Source: Candidatus Thorarchaeota archaeon SMTZ1-83 (GTDB lineage Archaea > Asgardarchaeota > Thorarchaeia > Thorarchaeales > Thorarchaeaceae). Taken from it: a DNA stretch of 5,140 bases. Position numbers and translations under genes: made by a program. The notes beneath the pieces are model-generated. The model searched no databases, was not told the origin of the DNA, and worked only from the letters and a program-made list of their open reading frames with translations. Location of the stretch: assembly GCA_001563325.1 (NCBI GenBank), contig LRSK01000169.1:1-5140 (forward strand), in the 5' to 3' direction. Positions 3,247 through 5,140 of this stretch are shown piece after piece (position 1 is the stretch's first letter; every line of letters starts with the position of its first letter).

Positions 3247-5140
3247 ATGACCACAAGCGATCCAAAACCCCAAAACGAAACTGCTAAGGAGAGCATGATT
3301 GTTTCTGCAGATGGCGAAATCAGAATTGGAGTCTTCCCGTGCGCATGCGGGAAGAATATTGGTGCTGTCGTAGACATTGATGAAGTTGCGAGGTTCGCAG
3401 AAACCTTGCCAGGGGTGGTATTTGTTCAGACTAATAGATACACCTGCGCAGATCCAGGTCAGAATGAGATTCAGCAGGCCATCAAAGAGCGCGGTCTCAA
3501 TAGAGTTGTTGTGGCTTCGTGCTCACCCACCATGCATGAGGATACATTCAGAAAAACCGTGAAAGCAGGCGGCTTGAACCCATACCTCTGCATAATGGCG
3601 AACATCCGTGAACACGTGTCTTGGGTCCATATGCATGAACCAGAGCAAGCCACGCTGAAGGCAAAGGAGCTCGTGGCCATGTCTGTGGCAAAAGCAAGAA
3701 CCCTTGTGGCTCAGCCCGAGCTGGATGTTCCAGTTACCCAAGCAGCAATGGTCGTAGGAGCAGGTGTTTCAGGTATGCAGGCTGCTTTGGACCTCGCGGA
3801 GGCTGGATTCAAGGTTCACCTGATTGAGCGCGAGCCAACTATCGGAGGAATCATGGCGCTCCTAGATAAGGTGTTTCCTCAGAATGACTGTAGTATCTGT
3901 ATTCTGGGCCCTAAGATGGTGGATGTGGCAAAGCATCCCAACATCAATCTCATCACAATGGCTGAGGTTGATGAGATCTCGGGGTATGTTGGCAATTTCA
4001 ATGTACGAGTGAAACAGAGGGCTCGATTTGTGGACCCTGCTAAATGCACAGCATGTGGTGATTGTGTTGAGGTCTGCCCCATAGATGTTCCCAGCCGCAC
4101 TGATCAGAATCTCACATGGAATAAGGCAATCAGCATTCCTTTCCCACAGGCAGTCCCCTCGTCCTACTTCATCAATCCCGACGCATGTCTTGGAATGGAT
4201 CTGATTAGATGTGGTAAATGCATAGACAGGTGTGAACAGGAAGCAATAATTCCTTCTGACAGAGACCGCATAATCGAGTTTGATACAGGAGTAATCATCC
4301 TAGCGACCGGATTTGTGCCAGCCAATCCCAATAAGATACCGAGACTCGGGTGGGGAAGGTATCCCAACGTTATCACATCTTTAGAGTTTGAAAGACTGAT
4401 TAACGCAGCAGGTCCCACAGAAGGACATCTTGTCAGACCGTCAGATATGTCAAAGCCCAGGTCAGTGGCGATAGCACAGTGCGTTGGGTCACGTAACTTG
4501 ACCACGAGGACAGGCTGCTCAAACTACTGCTGTGCTGAATCAGTAAAGTGTGCCATTCTCATCAAGGAACACTATCCGGACACTGAGGTGACAATTTACT
4601 ATCAAGACCTCCGGATGCATGGGAAGTATTTTGAGGACCAATATCTCAAAGCGAGAGAAGAGGGTGTCAAGTTCATACGGGGTCGTGTCGGTGAGATACA
4701 ACAATACCCCGATACTAAGAATCTCAGGGTTGCAGTGGAAGATACAACCCATAGCAAGTTGCTCATGGTAGACTATGATATGGTCATTCTGTCAATGGGC
4801 GCTGAGGGGACTGCAGGCAACTTCCCATTACCAATATCCTGCACATCAGACTCATTCTATATTGAATCACATCCAAAACTTCGACCAGTTGATACTAGTT
4901 CTGCAGGCGTCTTCATCTGCGGAGGTGCAGAGTCACCAAAGGACATCAGAGACTCTGTAATCCAGGCAAGTGCAGCAGCGGGGCGTGCAGCTATAATCCT
5001 TCAGAAGGGGAGATACCCCATTGAAGCATTAAGCGCCAAGATCCTTCAGGATAAGTGCACAAGATGTGGGACCTGCGTCAATAGATGTCCCTACGGGGCA
5101 ATTGTTGTTGATGGTACTGGAAAGCATTCCGTGATGGGTG
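3247..5140 (+). CDS. hdrA: CoB-CoM heterodisulfide reductase-like iron-sulfur subunit A (HdrA), 3' end outside window
   Basis: HdrA is the FAD and iron-sulfur subunit that carries out flavin-based electron bifurcation in Hdr complexes, in methanogens and in many non-methanogens. The 631 visible codons are open to the right edge. In order they show: an N-terminal HdrA domain (about 25-130; Cys32 and Cys34 in FPCACGKNIG, Cys67, SCSPTMHEDTFRK with Cys92, NIREHVSWVH); a thioredoxin-reductase-like FAD fold with GAGVSG (171-176), Glu194 and NDCSICILGPKM (213-224); an inserted two-cluster ferredoxin (Cys267, 270, 273, 277 and Cys314, 322, 325, 329); return to the FAD fold with LATGF (352-356), QCVGSR (411-416), CSNYCC (424-429) and FICGGAESPKDIRDSV (556-571); and a C-terminal ferredoxin whose first motif is Cys604, 607, 610, 614. 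The second motif should follow past the edge. Val124 stands where methanogen proteins often have Cys. The partners (HdrBC, MvhD or a dehydrogenase) are not visible. The physiological disulfide or other acceptor is unknown. Confidence 0.96.
   Translation, partial: MTTSDPKPQNETAKESMIVSADGEIRIGVFPCACGKNIGAVVDIDEVARFAETLPGVVFVQTNRYTCADPGQNEIQQAIKERGLNRVVVASCSPTMHEDTFRKTVKAGGLNPYLCIMANIREHVSWVHMHEPEQATLKAKELVAMSVAKARTLVAQPELDVPVTQAAMVVGAGVSGMQAALDLAEAGFKVHLIEREPTIGGIMALLDKVFPQNDCSICILGPKMVDVAKHPNINLITMAEVDEISGYVGNFNVRVKQRARFVDPAKCTACGDCVEVCPIDVPSRTDQNLTWNKAISIPFPQAVPSSYFINPDACLGMDLIRCGKCIDRCEQEAIIPSDRDRIIEFDTGVIILATGFVPANPNKIPRLGWGRYPNVITSLEFERLINAAGPTEGHLVRPSDMSKPRSVAIAQCVGSRNLTTRTGCSNYCCAESVKCAILIKEHYPDTEVTIYYQDLRMHGKYFEDQYLKAREEGVKFIRGRVGEIQQYPDTKNLRVAVEDTTHSKLLMVDYDMVILSMGAEGTAGNFPLPISCTSDSFYIESHPKLRPVDTSSAGVFICGGAESPKDIRDSVIQASAAAGRAAIILQKGRYPIEALSAKILQDKCTRCGTCVNRCPYGAIVVDGTGKHSVMG

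Noticed and set aside
3471..4752. Minus-strand frames opposite hdrA
   Set aside because: The plus-strand HdrA frame is continuous and carries all expected motifs, so the antisense frames are by-products of its codon use.
3247..5140. Selenocysteine-containing HdrA variant
   Set aside because: No in-frame TGA is present in the visible 631 codons, and all cluster ligand positions seen are encoded as ordinary Cys.

Overview
The window looks like chromosomal DNA from an archaeon. The reasons are a TFB (archaeal TFIIB) zinc ribbon, an archaeal ether-lipid enzyme (geranylgeranylglyceryl phosphate synthase), a type 2 methionine aminopeptidase, an HdrA electron-bifurcating subunit and A/T-rich box A (TATA) promoters. 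A stand-alone Roadblock/LC7 protein beside these, with mixed Shine-Dalgarno use and GTG/TTG starts, fits an Asgard (perhaps Thorarchaeota-like) lineage. That placement is inference only and was not tested by phylogeny.

Layout. The left 3.07 kb is on the minus strand. Reading from right to left (the direction of transcription) it holds a small Cys-rich protein of the 'nitrous oxide-stimulated promoter' family (3071-2709), GGGP synthase (2602-1829), a Roadblock/LC7 protein (1753-1355), methionine aminopeptidase (1295-354), and the first 55 codons of TFB (166 to beyond the left edge), which start at TTG. The gaps are 59-187 bp. Most contain their own TATA-like box or Shine-Dalgarno site, so this is a co-directional housekeeping cluster and not a tight operon. 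The right 1.9 kb is on the plus strand and is one long open frame from 3247 to the right edge. It encodes most of HdrA; the C-terminal ferredoxin domain is cut by the window edge.

Function. The left genes cover transcription initiation (TFB), N-terminal protein maturation (MetAP), small-GTPase-type regulation (Roadblock) and the first committed step of archaeal lipid synthesis (GGGPS). HdrA belongs to energy metabolism through flavin-based electron bifurcation, and its partner subunits are probably encoded to the right of the window.

No complete new system is visible. What the genes do not explain lies in the intergenic spacers. Several carry short, well-formed repeats close to the presumed promoters: two different tandem repeats upstream of hdrA, a long imperfect inverted repeat upstream of GGGPS that shares an 8-base core with the hdrA spacer, a 10-base direct repeat bracketing the presumed MetAP promoter, and a short dyad upstream of TFB. 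These are candidate operators or RNA elements, and none has been tested. No tRNA, rRNA, CRISPR array, insertion sequence or phage feature was seen.
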